A DNA stretch of 64,000 nt from Aquisalimonas lutea (GTDB lineage: Bacteria; Pseudomonadota; Gammaproteobacteria; Nitrococcales; Aquisalimonadaceae). The stretch spans positions 310,831 to 374,830 of the forward strand of contig NZ_JAUFPK010000005.1 in the NCBI RefSeq assembly GCF_030409225.1, given 5' to 3'. The first letter of the stretch is position 1; each line of letters starts with the position of its first letter. Below the pieces are notes generated by a model that saw nothing but the letters and a program-made list of their open reading frames with translations, was not told where the DNA came from and did no database searches. A program made the position numbers and the translations under genes. This document shows, piece after piece, positions 23,369 through 31,435 of the stretch.

Positions 23369-23556
23369 ATCTGGTCCCCGCGTGTATCAACCCGGACTGC
23401 GGCAAATTGCCGCAGGAAGAAGCCGCGTAGGGCGGACTGACTCAAGTCAAGGGGTGCTATGATCGGGCCCCGATCTCCGAACGCATTTCAGGCACTATGC
23501 TGAACCTGAACGATGTTTTTCTGACTCGCGGCGAGCGTCCTTTGCTGTCCAATCTC
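23345..23556 (+). repeat. Direct-repeat copy B: functional ccmA promoter and 5' end
   Basis: This is the parental-looking copy of the repeat at 19677-19896, because it runs on into intact ccmA. It holds the RegA-type box (23397-23415), an extended -10 (TGCTATGAT, about 23455-23463) and the ccmA start. Divergence from copy A is roughly one base in eight by eye, so the duplication is not recent. Confidence 0.8.
23397..23415. promoter_or_regulatory. RegA/PrrA-type box of the ccmA promoter
   Basis: CTGCGGCAAATTGCCGCAG is a perfect palindrome 82 bases upstream of the ccmA ATG and about 40 bases before the extended -10 TGCTATGAT. The position suits activation by a bound response regulator. The same sequence is found near lgt, and shorter or one-base variants before regB and the SCO operon. 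Confidence 0.7.
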
Positions 23557-24111
23557 TCACTCGCATTGTCTGCCGGAGAGGCCCTTCACGTCCGGGGAGC
23601 TAACGGCAGTGGCAAGACGACGCTGCTGCGGGCGATCGCCGGGCTCACACCCCTTGAGCACGGGCGTATCGACTGGCGCGGCCGTGACATCCGGCGTAGC
23701 AGCGACATCTACCGTAGCGAAATGCTGTTCGTGGGCCATCAAAGCGGACTGAAGATGCGGATGACGCCCAAGGAAAATCTGGAGCATTATCGACGGATAC
23801 GTCCTGGGCGAGATATCTCGACCACGGAGGCGCTCGCAGCCATGGGGATCGGCGGGGCGGCGCAGCTACCGTGTGGTGTGCTTTCCGCCGGACAGTGCCG
23901 GCGGACCACGCTTGCGCGCCTGCTCTGCGAGCAGGCTGAACTCTGGATACTTGATGAACCCTTTACCGCTCTGGACACCGAAGGGGCAGGATGCCTCTCG
24001 CGGTTGATCGAGGCTCATGTTCGTACTGGCGGGATCGCAATACTAACCTCCCACCAGCTTGTACCGATGGATATATCGGCCTTTCGAACGCTCGATCTGC
24101 CCCATGCCTGA
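23497..24111 (+). CDS. ccmA: Haem exporter ATPase CcmA
   Basis: This 204-residue ABC ATPase of system I cytochrome c maturation uses ATP hydrolysis to release haem-charged CcmE from CcmC. Walker A is VRGANGSGKTTLLRAIAGLT, the signature is LSAGQ (within GVLSAGQCRRTTLARLLCEQ), Walker B is LWILDEPFTALD, and the switch His is in LTSHQ. It is complete. It overlaps ccmB by eight bases. Transcription should start from the RegA-boxed promoter at 23397-23463. Unusually, ccmAB face the rest of the ccm genes head-on. Confidence 0.95.
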   Translation: MLNLNDVFLTRGERPLLSNLSLALSAGEALHVRGANGSGKTTLLRAIAGLTPLEHGRIDWRGRDIRRSSDIYRSEMLFVGHQSGLKMRMTPKENLEHYRRIRPGRDISTTEALAAMGIGGAAQLPCGVLSAGQCRRTTLARLLCEQAELWILDEPFTALDTEGAGCLSRLIEAHVRTGGIAILTSHQLVPMDISAFRTLDLPHA

Positions 24112-24787
24112 TCACTCGCCCGGCTCAGCGTTTGCGGCCGTTCTGGTCCGTGATCTTCGTCTGCACGCCCGCTCACCGGGGGATGCTGCCAACCCCGTGC
24201 TGTTTCTCGTGATGGTCACAGCGCTGTTTCCCTTGGCTATCGGAGCATCTACCGAGGTTCTCGCTCGTATTGCGCCCGGTATCATCTGGGTGGCGGCATT
24301 GCTGTCGTCCATTCTGTCCATGGACACCGTGTTTCGGGCCGATTTCGAAGATGGGACGCTGGAGCAGCTTGCGTTAGCACCCTCCCCGCTGGCGTTGCTG
24401 ATACTTGCGAAGCTTGCCGCGCACTGGCTGGTCACGGCGTTGCCGCTGATCCTGGTGTCGCCGCTCCTCGCGCTCTGGATGCACTTTCCAGCCACCGCCA
24501 TACCGGCGTTGATGGCGACCCTTGCATTGGGTACCCCGGTGCTCTCCGGTGTTGGCGCTATTGCAGCGGCGCTGACGCTGGGAGTGGGGCGCGGAGGTGC
24601 CCTGCTCGCGCTGCTCGCATTGCCGCTTTACGTGCCCGTGCTCATCTTTGGCGCAGGAGCGGCCGACGCCGCCGCGAGTGGCCTGTCCGTATCCGGACCT
24701 CTCCAGCTATTGGGTGCAATGACGTTGTTCACGATCACATTGGCGCCGATCGCCGTTGCCGCCGGCTTACGGATCAGCCTTGACTGA
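24104..24787 (+). CDS. ccmB: Haem exporter membrane subunit CcmB
   Basis: ATG 24104 (MPDHSPGSAFAAVLVRDLRL) overlaps the ccmA stop and gives the standard CcmB length of about 227 residues. Six hydrophobic helices are visible, with the conserved LFPLAIGASTEVLARIAPGI, WVAALLSSILSMDTVFRADF, DGTLEQLALAPSPLALLILA and LPLYVPVLIFGAGAAD blocks. It pairs with CcmA and CcmC. Its 3' end is only 24 bases from the stop of ccmI on the other strand. Confidence 0.95.
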   Translation: MPDHSPGSAFAAVLVRDLRLHARSPGDAANPVLFLVMVTALFPLAIGASTEVLARIAPGIIWVAALLSSILSMDTVFRADFEDGTLEQLALAPSPLALLILAKLAAHWLVTALPLILVSPLLALWMHFPATAIPALMATLALGTPVLSGVGAIAAALTLGVGRGGALLALLALPLYVPVLIFGAGAADAAASGLSVSGPLQLLGAMTLFTITLAPIAVAAGLRISLD

Positions 24788-24811
24788 GGTGACTGCCCGC
24801 CGGGCGTCATG

Positions 24812-25663
24812 TCAACTGTCGGGAATTTCATCCAGAGCTTCGTCAATGCGTGCAGCAGTGGCATCGCTGTCGGGGAGTTGAGCGCGAAGCCGCTCCCAGA
24901 GAGCACGAGTTCGTTCCCAGTCACCGGCCTGCGCCGCCGCCAGCCCGCCGAAGAACAATGCATCCGGATGCGCCGGAGCGCGTACTAGCGCACGTTCAAC
25001 CAACCGGGTTGGCTTTCCGCTGAAACGACCTTGTTGCTCCGCCGCCAGCGCTCTCGCCCAGATCAGCAATAGATCGGGTATGTCTCCATTCGCCTCGACG
25101 GCGCGGCCCATGGCTTGCGCCGCTTCGTCCGGGCGCTCCAAGGCCAGGTAGGCACGCCCCAGCATTCCCCACGCTTGGATGTCGCCCGGACGTGTGGCGA
25201 CGTGATTCTCGAGTTCCGGCAGCCGCTCGGCCATTTCCGTGGGGTTGAACTCCTCGTTCGATGGCTGCTGGACAGAGGGCGTTCCAACCAGAAAGTCGGG
25301 GCGACCAATGCTGAGGTACAGACCCGCCGCGAGCGCCACAACCATCATCCCGCAAAACGCTGCCCTCCAACGGCCGGCCCCGGGGTTACCGCCCGCAGGG
25401 TTGTCCGCGGCATGTGCCTCATCAGTGCTACCGAGCAACTCGCGTTCGGCCTCGATACGCGCTTCACGGTACTCTTCATCACCGATCAGGCCGGCCTGCC
25501 ATTCACTTTCCATTTCGCGCAGTCGGGCGCGTCGTGCTATCAGGTCCGCTGCGGCCGTGCTTGGACGTTGCAGTCGGCGCTGCCTCCACAGGGGGACCAC
25601 GACAAAGGCGGCGGCCATCGCCGCGGCGCCGACAAGTGCGATCATCGCTATCAGCGTTTTCAT
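24812..25663 (-). CDS. ccmI: Cytochrome c maturation protein CcmI (TPR domain)
   Basis: The product is 283 residues with an N-terminal membrane helix (IAMIALVGAAAMAAAFVVVP), the linker RLREMESEWQAGLIGDEEYR with the CcmI N-terminal signature, a second helix (CGMMVVALAAGLYLSI), and then TPR-like repeats (WGMLGRAYLALERPDEAAQA and HPDALFFGGLAAAQAGDWER). CcmI chaperones apocytochrome c to the CcmF/H ligase. It starts four bases inside ccmH (ATGA) and is the last gene of the leftward ccmCDEFGHI operon. Confidence 0.93.
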   Translation of the reverse strand: MKTLIAMIALVGAAAMAAAFVVVPLWRQRRLQRPSTAAADLIARRARLREMESEWQAGLIGDEEYREARIEAERELLGSTDEAHAADNPAGGNPGAGRWRAAFCGMMVVALAAGLYLSIGRPDFLVGTPSVQQPSNEEFNPTEMAERLPELENHVATRPGDIQAWGMLGRAYLALERPDEAAQAMGRAVEANGDIPDLLLIWARALAAEQQGRFSGKPTRLVERALVRAPAHPDALFFGGLAAAQAGDWERTRALWERLRAQLPDSDATAARIDEALDEIPDS

Positions 25664-26130
25664 ATTTGATCGTTCTCGTCGTCGAGCAGGCGTCGCAGGC
25701 GGTCGTGTTCCTCAGGGCTGAGCACCTGCGGATGGCGGTCTGATCGGCGTCTTGCGATGACAAGCGCGACACCGACCGCCGTGATGCCAAGCAGTGCGGG
25801 AGCAAACCAGAGCACCCAGGTCGCCGGCTTCAATGGTGGGCGAAACAACACGAAGTCCCCGTAGCGTTCGGTCATGTAGCGCCGGATCGCCTCATCCGAG
25901 CGGCCCTCGCGCATGAGCTCGCGCACCTTGGCGCGCATGTCTTTCGCAAGGTCAGCGTTGGAGTCGAGGATGCTCTCGCCTTGGCAGACCAGGCAGCGGA
26001 GTTCCTGGGCAATGTGACGAAAGCGCGCCTCACGCTCGGGATCCGCGAAAGGATCGTCCCCCTTCCCGAAGGCGGTCGCCGCAACGGCGAGTATCAGAAG
26101 CGCGGTCATCAGCCAGCGGAGCGAAATCAT
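25660..26130 (-). CDS. ccmH: Apocytochrome c thiol reductase CcmH (CcmL type)
   Basis: ATG 26130 overlaps the ccmG stop, which settles the start; the frame runs further to 26274. The product of about 156 residues has a signal peptide and the invariant ELRCLVCQGESILDSNADLA (LRCxxCQ), the helix bundle DMRAKVRELMREGRSDEAIR, RYGDFVLFRPPLKPATW, and one C-terminal membrane helix. CcmH reduces the CxxCH cysteines and presents apocytochrome to CcmF. The CcmI part is a separate gene here. Confidence 0.95.
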   Translation of the reverse strand: MISLRWLMTALLILAVAATAFGKGDDPFADPEREARFRHIAQELRCLVCQGESILDSNADLAKDMRAKVRELMREGRSDEAIRRYMTERYGDFVLFRPPLKPATWVLWFAPALLGITAVGVALVIARRRSDRHPQVLSPEEHDRLRRLLDDENDQI

Positions 26131-26657
26131 GACTCGGCCTCCGCCTGCAGTTGGCGCACCAACGGCAGGATCTCCTCGCGCAGGGTGCGCTCGGTGATGG
26201 CACCGATGTGCTTCTTCCGGACCACGCCCTCGGCGTCCAGGATGTATGTCTCCGGCACGCCGTAGACGCCCCATTCCAGGCCTACTTTGCCGTCCGGGTC
26301 GTAGAGGCTGGCGGTGTAGTTGTCGCCCTGGCGGTCCAGCCAGGCGATGGCCTTGTCCCGCTCGTCCTTGTAGTTCAGGCCGTACACCGGTACTTCGTCG
26401 GCGAGGGCCATGACATATGGGTGCTCGTCCTCACAGGCGGCGCACCAGCTTGCCCAGACATTGATCACGGAAACCTCGCCGCGCAAGTCGCTCAGGGAGA
26501 CGCTCCGCTGCGGATTACGCAGGCTCTCGACGGTAAAATCCGGGGCCACACGGCCCACGAGGGGAGAGGGGATCTCGCCGGGGCGCAGCGTGAGTCCCAC
26601 CCCGAGCAGGACAGCGAGGGCCACGAACACCACCAGGGGCATCAGGAGGCGCTTCAT
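26127..26657 (-). CDS. ccmG: Thiol-disulfide reductase CcmG/DsbE
   Basis: The product is a 176-residue membrane-anchored thioredoxin-like protein. The N-terminal anchor is MPLVVFVALAVLLGVGLTLR. The active site reads SVINVWASWCAACEDEHPYV; CAAC is less common than the CPTC or CPSC of model CcmG proteins. The conserved GLNYKDERDKAIAWL and the cis-Pro loop GVYGVPETYILDAEG are present. It reduces CcmH or apocytochrome c with electrons from CcdA (30041). It overlaps ccmF and ccmH by four bases each. Confidence 0.95.
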   Translation of the reverse strand: MKRLLMPLVVFVALAVLLGVGLTLRPGEIPSPLVGRVAPDFTVESLRNPQRSVSLSDLRGEVSVINVWASWCAACEDEHPYVMALADEVPVYGLNYKDERDKAIAWLDRQGDNYTASLYDPDGKVGLEWGVYGVPETYILDAEGVVRKKHIGAITERTLREEILPLVRQLQAEAES

Positions 26658-28615
26658 GCCGGTGCCTCCGCCCCCAGTCGGGCGCGCTCGGTGAGCCGGC
26701 GATAGCGCGGATCTGTGATCGCCAGTCCGCCGCCGAGAGCCATGAACAGGGTACCGAGCCAGATCCAGCGCACCAGCGGCTTGAGCTGGATGCGCACTGT
26801 CCAGCTCCCGTCGGCGCGTCGCTCGCCAAGCGCTACGTAGAAGTCCCGGAAAAGGCCGGCATTGATGCCGGCCTCGGTCATCGGGTTGCTCTGCATCCGG
26901 TAGACGCGCTCCTCCGGGTAGAGCGTGGCCACCGTGCGCCCGTCTCGGTTTACCGTGATCTCACCACGTTCGGCGCTGTAGTTCGGTCCCTCCGTCGAGC
27001 GCACCGATTGCAGTGTCCAGGTATAGCCCGCCGCCTCGATGGACTCTCCCGGAGCCAGCCGCACGTCGCGCTCAAGGTCCAGTGTGCTTACCACGGTGAC
27101 ACCGGCGGCGAACACCGCGAGGCCGAAGTGGGCGAGCGCCATGCCCCAGACGCTCCGGGGCGTGGTGCGCAGAGCCTGCCAGCGCCGACGCCGCCCGCGT
27201 ACCCGATCAGCCACGGCCTGGACACTCGTCCACGCGATCCAGACCGACAGTGCGAGCCCCAGCGCGGCTAGCGGCGGTACCTCTCCGAGCCACCACAGGC
27301 TCGCCAACCCGGCGCAGAGCGTGGCGGTCGCCGCCGGCAAAAGGGTGCGTGCAAGCGGGCCGGCAGCGTGGCGCTTCCAGCGAACGAGACTACCGATGCC
27401 CATCATGGCCAGCAGCGGCAGCATCAGCGGAACGAATACGGCCTCGAAGTAGGGCGGCCCCACGGAGACCTTGCCGAGCCCGAAGGCATCCAGCGCAAGC
27501 GGGTAGAGCGTGCCGATGAGCACGGTCGCTGCGGCCACGCAGAGCAGCGCGTTGTTCAGTAGCAGCGCCATCTCGCGGGAGACGAGACCGAAGCTTCCAC
27601 CTGCGGCGAGGCGCGGTGCACGCCAGGCATAAAGTACCAGGGAGCCACCGACCACGAGTATCAGCAGGCCGAGAATGAAGGCACCGCGGGCAGGATCGGT
27701 GGCGAAGGAGTGCACCGAGGTCAGCACCCCGGAGCGTACGAGGAAGGTGCCAAGCAGGCTGAGGGAGAAGGTGACGATGGCAAGCAGCACCGTCCAGCCG
27801 CGGAAGGCGCCACGTTTCTCAGTTACCGAGAGCGAGTGTATCAGGGCGGTTCCCGTGAGCCACGGCATGAACGAGGCATTCTCCACCGGGTCCCAGAACC
27901 ACCAGCCGCCCCAGCCGAGTTCGTAGTAGGCCCACCAGCTGCCGATGGAAATGCCGAGCGTGAGAAACACCCAAGCGGCCGTGGTCCATGGCCGCGACCA
28001 GCGTGCCCAGGCAGCATCGAGCCGACCACCAAGCAGCGCGGCAATGGCGAAGGCGAAAGCCACCGAGAATCCCACGTAGCCCATGTAGAGCATCGGTGGA
28101 TGGGCGATCATCCCCGGATCCTGCAGCAGCGGATTGAGATCCCGCCCCTCTGCCGGCACCGGTGTCAGCCGCTCGAAGGGGTTCGATGTCAGCAAGGTGA
28201 AGGCCAGGAAGCCCACGCTCACCAGCCCCATGACACCCAGCACTCGGGCGACAAATATCTCCGGCAGTTGGCGGCTCCAGGCCGCAACCGCCACACTCCA
28301 ACTGCCAAGCACGACAGCCCAGAGCAGCAGACTGCCCTCGTGGGCGCCCCACACGGCGGTGAGCCGGTAGTACCACGGCAAGGCCGTGTTCGAGTTCTCG
28401 GCGACGTAGGCGAGCGAGAAGTCGTTCTGCAGGAATGCAGTCGCCAGCGCCGCCAGCGACAGGGCCAGCATCAGTAGCTGACCGACTGCCGCGGGCCGGG
28501 CCACCGCCATCCATTGACGCTGTCCGCGGTGCGCCCCGGCGAGGGGCAGCGCCGCTTGCATCAGCGCCAGTACCAATGCCAGCACGAGGGCGAAAAGCCC
28601 GAGCTCACCGATCAT
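26654..28615 (-). CDS. ccmF: Haem lyase subunit CcmF
   Basis: This 653-residue polytopic protein is the cytochrome c synthetase of system I. The tryptophan-rich WWD motif GWGGWWFWDPVENASFMPWL and haem-ligand histidines (WGAHEGSLLLW, IAHPPMLYMGYVG, and a later THE-like region) are visible among about 14 helices. A large periplasmic loop precedes the last helix (RMQSNPMTEAGINAGLFRDF), as is normal for CcmF. Length and motifs are complete. It is linked by four-base overlaps to ccmE and ccmG. Confidence 0.96.
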   Translation of the reverse strand: MIGELGLFALVLALVLALMQAALPLAGAHRGQRQWMAVARPAAVGQLLMLALSLAALATAFLQNDFSLAYVAENSNTALPWYYRLTAVWGAHEGSLLLWAVVLGSWSVAVAAWSRQLPEIFVARVLGVMGLVSVGFLAFTLLTSNPFERLTPVPAEGRDLNPLLQDPGMIAHPPMLYMGYVGFSVAFAFAIAALLGGRLDAAWARWSRPWTTAAWVFLTLGISIGSWWAYYELGWGGWWFWDPVENASFMPWLTGTALIHSLSVTEKRGAFRGWTVLLAIVTFSLSLLGTFLVRSGVLTSVHSFATDPARGAFILGLLILVVGGSLVLYAWRAPRLAAGGSFGLVSREMALLLNNALLCVAAATVLIGTLYPLALDAFGLGKVSVGPPYFEAVFVPLMLPLLAMMGIGSLVRWKRHAAGPLARTLLPAATATLCAGLASLWWLGEVPPLAALGLALSVWIAWTSVQAVADRVRGRRRRWQALRTTPRSVWGMALAHFGLAVFAAGVTVVSTLDLERDVRLAPGESIEAAGYTWTLQSVRSTEGPNYSAERGEITVNRDGRTVATLYPEERVYRMQSNPMTEAGINAGLFRDFYVALGERRADGSWTVRIQLKPLVRWIWLGTLFMALGGGLAITDPRYRRLTERARLGAEAPA

Positions 28616-29052
28616 CGGCGATCCTCCCCCGGCTTTGTGGTCCGTAGGCTGTCTGCTACCTCAGGCGGCATGTAGTTCTCGTCGTGCTTGGCGAGCACTT
28701 CCTCGGCGACGAACACGTCGTCCTCCCGCAGCGTGCCGCGCACCACCACACCCTGTCCCTCCCGGAAGAGGTCTGGCAGCACACCCTCGTAGGTGACGGG
28801 CACCTCCGAGGTACCGTCGGTCACCGAGAAGCGAACCATCAATCCCTCATCAACCTCCTCCAGACTTCCATCCCGGACCAGTCCGCCGAGGCGGAACGGG
28901 TAATTCGTGGGCGCCTCGCCGGCGACGACCTGTGATGGATCAAAGAAGAACAGCATGTTCTCGCGGAAGGCGGACAGCGCAAGCGCAGTCGCCACCATGA
29001 CGCCTCCCACGATGAGCAGAACGAACGTTGCCCGGCGTTGCCGCACCGTCAT
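28612..29052 (-). CDS. ccmE: Periplasmic haem chaperone CcmE
   Basis: The product is 146 residues. The N-terminal anchor is FVLLIVGGVMVATALALSAF, followed by the OB-fold blocks FRLGGLVRDGSLEEV, VTYEGVLPDLFREGQGVVVR and FVAEEVLAKHDENYMPPEV. The haem-binding His123 lies in the HxxxY motif (HDENY). CcmE binds haem covalently, receives it from CcmC, and hands it to CcmF. It is tightly overlapped by ccmD and ccmF. Confidence 0.96.
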   Translation of the reverse strand: MTVRQRRATFVLLIVGGVMVATALALSAFRENMLFFFDPSQVVAGEAPTNYPFRLGGLVRDGSLEEVDEGLMVRFSVTDGTSEVPVTYEGVLPDLFREGQGVVVRGTLREDDVFVAEEVLAKHDENYMPPEVADSLRTTKPGEDRR

Positions 29053-29198
29053 GACTGCTGCCCTCGATCCAGATCACGAATGAGCTGACGATGTCGGCGC
29101 ACGGGCAGAAGAATCTGCACCCCAAGGACCGCGAATACGATTGCATAGGCGGGCCATACGTACGCTGCATAACCACCCATGGCGAGAAATTCCATCAT
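29049..29198 (-). CDS. ccmD: Small haem exporter protein CcmD
   Basis: ATG 29198 (MMEFLAMGGYAAYVWPAYAI) overlaps the ccmC stop and gives the typical CcmD size (49 residues). The FLAMGGYAAYVWPAY start, one membrane helix and the basic cytoplasmic tail (RRHRQLIRDLDRG) are the CcmD pattern. CcmD holds CcmE in the CcmABC complex. It sits between ccmC and ccmE as usual. Confidence 0.94.
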   Translation of the reverse strand: MMEFLAMGGYAAYVWPAYAIVFAVLGVQILLPVRRHRQLIRDLDRGQQS

Positions 29199-29938
29199 GG
29201 TGACGCCTCCCTGACCGCACGCTTCGCCCACTCCGTGTGGCGCTCACGTGACAGCAGTTCGTAACGGGTCCGCAGCAGCAGGACGGCACAAAAGTACGTT
29301 GTGAACGCGAAAGCCATCAGCAGCAGCGGCACAAGCATCGAGAGGTGGATGGCCGGCGCATCCAGGCGCGTGATCGTCGGCCCCTGATGTAGCGTGCTCC
29401 ACCACTCCACCGAGTAATGAATGACGGGAATGTTGACCACGCCGACCAGTGCGAGAACGCCAGACGCCCTGGCGGCACGTCGTGGATCGTCGATGGCGCT
29501 GTTGAGCGCCATGTAACCCATATAGAGGAAGAGCAGCAGTAGCTCGGACGTCAGCCGGGCATCCCATACCCACCATGTTCCCCACATAGGCTTGCCCCAG
29601 AGCGAACCGGTTGCGAGAGTGAGGAAGGTGAAGCTTGCCCCCAACGGCGCCGCAGACCGAGCCAGGCACTCGGCTACCTTGATTCGCCAGATCAGCCCGA
29701 TCGCCGCCGTGGTCGCCATGAAGACGTATGCGAAAAGTGACATCCAAGCCGCAGGCACGTGGACGTAAATAATCCGATAGCTTTCACCCTGCTGATAGTC
29801 CGGCGGCGCAAGCACCAGGGCGCCAAACAACCCCACGATCATGGCAGCACCAGAGACCGCCCCGAGCCACCGGGCCCAGGGTTTGCAACGGGTGTAGAAA
29901 TACGGCGGCGAGCTCAGGCGATAAAACCAGACTGGCAT
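29195..29938 (-). CDS. ccmC: Haem handling protein CcmC
   Basis: The 247-residue protein has six helices and the WWD haem motif GTWWVWDARLTSELLLLFLY, with ligand histidines in IIYVHVPAAWMSLFAYV and NIPVIHYSVEWWSTLHQGPT. CcmC transfers haem to CcmE His123. It is the first gene of the leftward ccmCDEFGHI run. The 102-base gap to ccdA (30041) could hold a promoter or be read through. I saw no RegA-type box in front of it. Confidence 0.96.
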   Translation of the reverse strand: MPVWFYRLSSPPYFYTRCKPWARWLGAVSGAAMIVGLFGALVLAPPDYQQGESYRIIYVHVPAAWMSLFAYVFMATTAAIGLIWRIKVAECLARSAAPLGASFTFLTLATGSLWGKPMWGTWWVWDARLTSELLLLFLYMGYMALNSAIDDPRRAARASGVLALVGVVNIPVIHYSVEWWSTLHQGPTITRLDAPAIHLSMLVPLLLMAFAFTTYFCAVLLLRTRYELLSRERHTEWAKRAVREASP

Positions 29939-30040
29939 TGTCGATGCGTGCCTTTGTTACGAACGAGTTCCTGGACGGCTGCGGGGACGAACGGGCAGCG
30001 TTGCGTTCCCGTGCCCTGGCTGCTGCCGTGCGGAATGCAC

Positions 30041-30775
30041 TCAGCCAATCCGTTCAAGTGCCGGAAAGACCTCCAGCAACCAGTAGGAGAATCGTGTCAT
30101 CAGTCCAGTCATCATCAGCACCCCGATCGCGACCATGACCCCTCCGGCCACAAGGTGTAGCCATCGTCCGGCGAGGCGGAGCCGCGCCAGCATACCCACG
30201 AAGCGATCGGTGAACAACGCAGCAAGGATGAATGGTACCCCCAGGCCGAGCGAATAGGCGGACAGTAGGGCTGTGCCGTGGATATCTCCGCCGCTCGTCG
30301 CCGCAATTGTCAGAACTGCCCCCAGCACCGGCCCGATACACGGGGTCCAGCCAACGCCGAATGCAACGCCAAGCACCCCGGCGGCCATAGGCGTTCCACC
30401 ACCACCCACCCAGGTAACCGCCCGATAGTCGCCGAGCAGCCATCGAGGCCGAATAAGGCCGGTCATGAACAGCCCGAACAGCACCACCAGTCCGCCGCCG
30501 ATCAGGTTGGCTTCGTCACGGTAATAAAGCAGCGAACGACCCAGTGCCGTCGCGCCAGCGCCCATGGTGACGAAGATCAGCGAGAAGCCCACAACGAATG
30601 CCGTGGAGGTTGTCAGGCGTCGACCCACCGATGCCGCCCCGGCGCGTGTGGCCGTAATCGAATCCCCTGCCATAAAGGAAACATAGCCGGGGACGAGTGG
30701 CAGCACACACGGCGAGAGAAACGAGATCGCCCCGGCCAGCACTACGGTCGGATAACCGATCGCCCACTCACTCAA
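30041..30775 (-). CDS. ccdA: CcdA/DsbD-type transmembrane thiol transporter
   Basis: The product is 244 residues with six helices. The two redox Cys residues are in FLSPCVLPLVPGYVSFMAG and GVGWTPCIGPVLGAVLTIAA, the hallmark of CcdA-type proteins that move reducing equivalents from cytoplasmic thioredoxin to the periplasm. Here it should reduce CcmG, and possibly TlpA (15405). It is upstream of and codirectional with ccmC, so the leftward unit may be ccdA-ccmCDEFGHI. Confidence 0.95.
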   Translation of the reverse strand: MSEWAIGYPTVVLAGAISFLSPCVLPLVPGYVSFMAGDSITATRAGAASVGRRLTTSTAFVVGFSLIFVTMGAGATALGRSLLYYRDEANLIGGGLVVLFGLFMTGLIRPRWLLGDYRAVTWVGGGGTPMAAGVLGVAFGVGWTPCIGPVLGAVLTIAATSGGDIHGTALLSAYSLGLGVPFILAALFTDRFVGMLARLRLAGRWLHLVAGGVMVAIGVLMMTGLMTRFSYWLLEVFPALERIG

Positions 30776-31000
30776 GGTGTTCGGTCCTCACTGCGTTGTC
30801 ACCCTGATGGGCGTTCTCATGACGTCATCCGACCGGCATTGGCCGGTCTCAGGAAGACTGACGGGTCGACATGAGCGTTTAAGCCAGCCCTCCGTCATGT
30901 CTTAGCCTTCCGGTCGTGCAAGTAACGCCGCCCGTGGGGTCCGTGCGTAGCGCTTGTCACCTGGCTCTGCAACGATGACGCAGCCTGGCGACTCACGGGA

Positions 31001-31252
31001 TCAGGAGGCGTCTTCCGGTTCGGACTCCGGGCTCATCATGCCTTCGGCGTCTCCGTGTGCGCCCATCTGATCCATCATGGACTCGCACTGGGTCATCATG
31101 CTCTGCATTTGCGACATCATGCCCATCATGCTGTCGTCGCCCATCATTCCTTTACCGTTGCTGCCGCCATTGGCGATAGCAACACCGCCGACAGCCAGGG
31201 AGCTGGCAAGGGCCGCACCGGCGAGAAAACTGCCCATCGAGAATTTGTTCAT
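31001..31252 (-). CDS. Small Met-rich exported protein
   Basis: ATG 31252 (MNKFSMGSFLAGAALASSLA) gives a signal peptide followed by a mature part with many Met residues (KGMMGDDSMMGMMSQMQSMM) and one Cys, then an acidic tail. The longer frame from 31327 would put a charged stretch before the signal peptide and is less likely. Met clusters suggest periplasmic Cu(I) binding. It is divergent from regB, and the gap carries a RegA-type box 102 bases upstream of this start, so the gene may be under RegA control. No family name recognised. Confidence 0.65.
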   Translation of the reverse strand: MNKFSMGSFLAGAALASSLAVGGVAIANGGSNGKGMMGDDSMMGMMSQMQSMMTQCESMMDQMGAHGDAEGMMSPESEPEDAS

Positions 31253-31353
31253 CTTTATGCCTCCAACTAGGCTTGACCTTCGGTTGCGTCTCCCCAGAGA
31301 AGAGTTCTGACGGAAGACAACCGCCATTATCGGGAGCTATGACCGGGACGTCC

Positions 31354-31370
31354 TGCGGCAAATTGCCGCA
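31354..31370. promoter_or_regulatory. RegA/PrrA-type box between the Met-rich gene and regB
   Basis: TGCGGCAAATTGCCGCA is a perfect 17-base palindrome that fits GCGNC-N5-GNCGC. It is 66 bases upstream of the regB start and 102 bases from the divergent Met-rich gene, so it could serve autoregulation and the small gene. It shares CGTCCTGCGGCAAATTG with the SCO operon box. Confidence 0.7.
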
Positions 31371-31435
31371 CCCCCCTTTCGCCGCGCCCCATCGAACCCC
31401 CAGAATCCAGACTATTAGCCGCCCTCCTGGTAGCC

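Noticed and set aside
27710-28477. Plus-strand open frame of 255 codons
   Set aside because: Antisense to ccmF; no motif.
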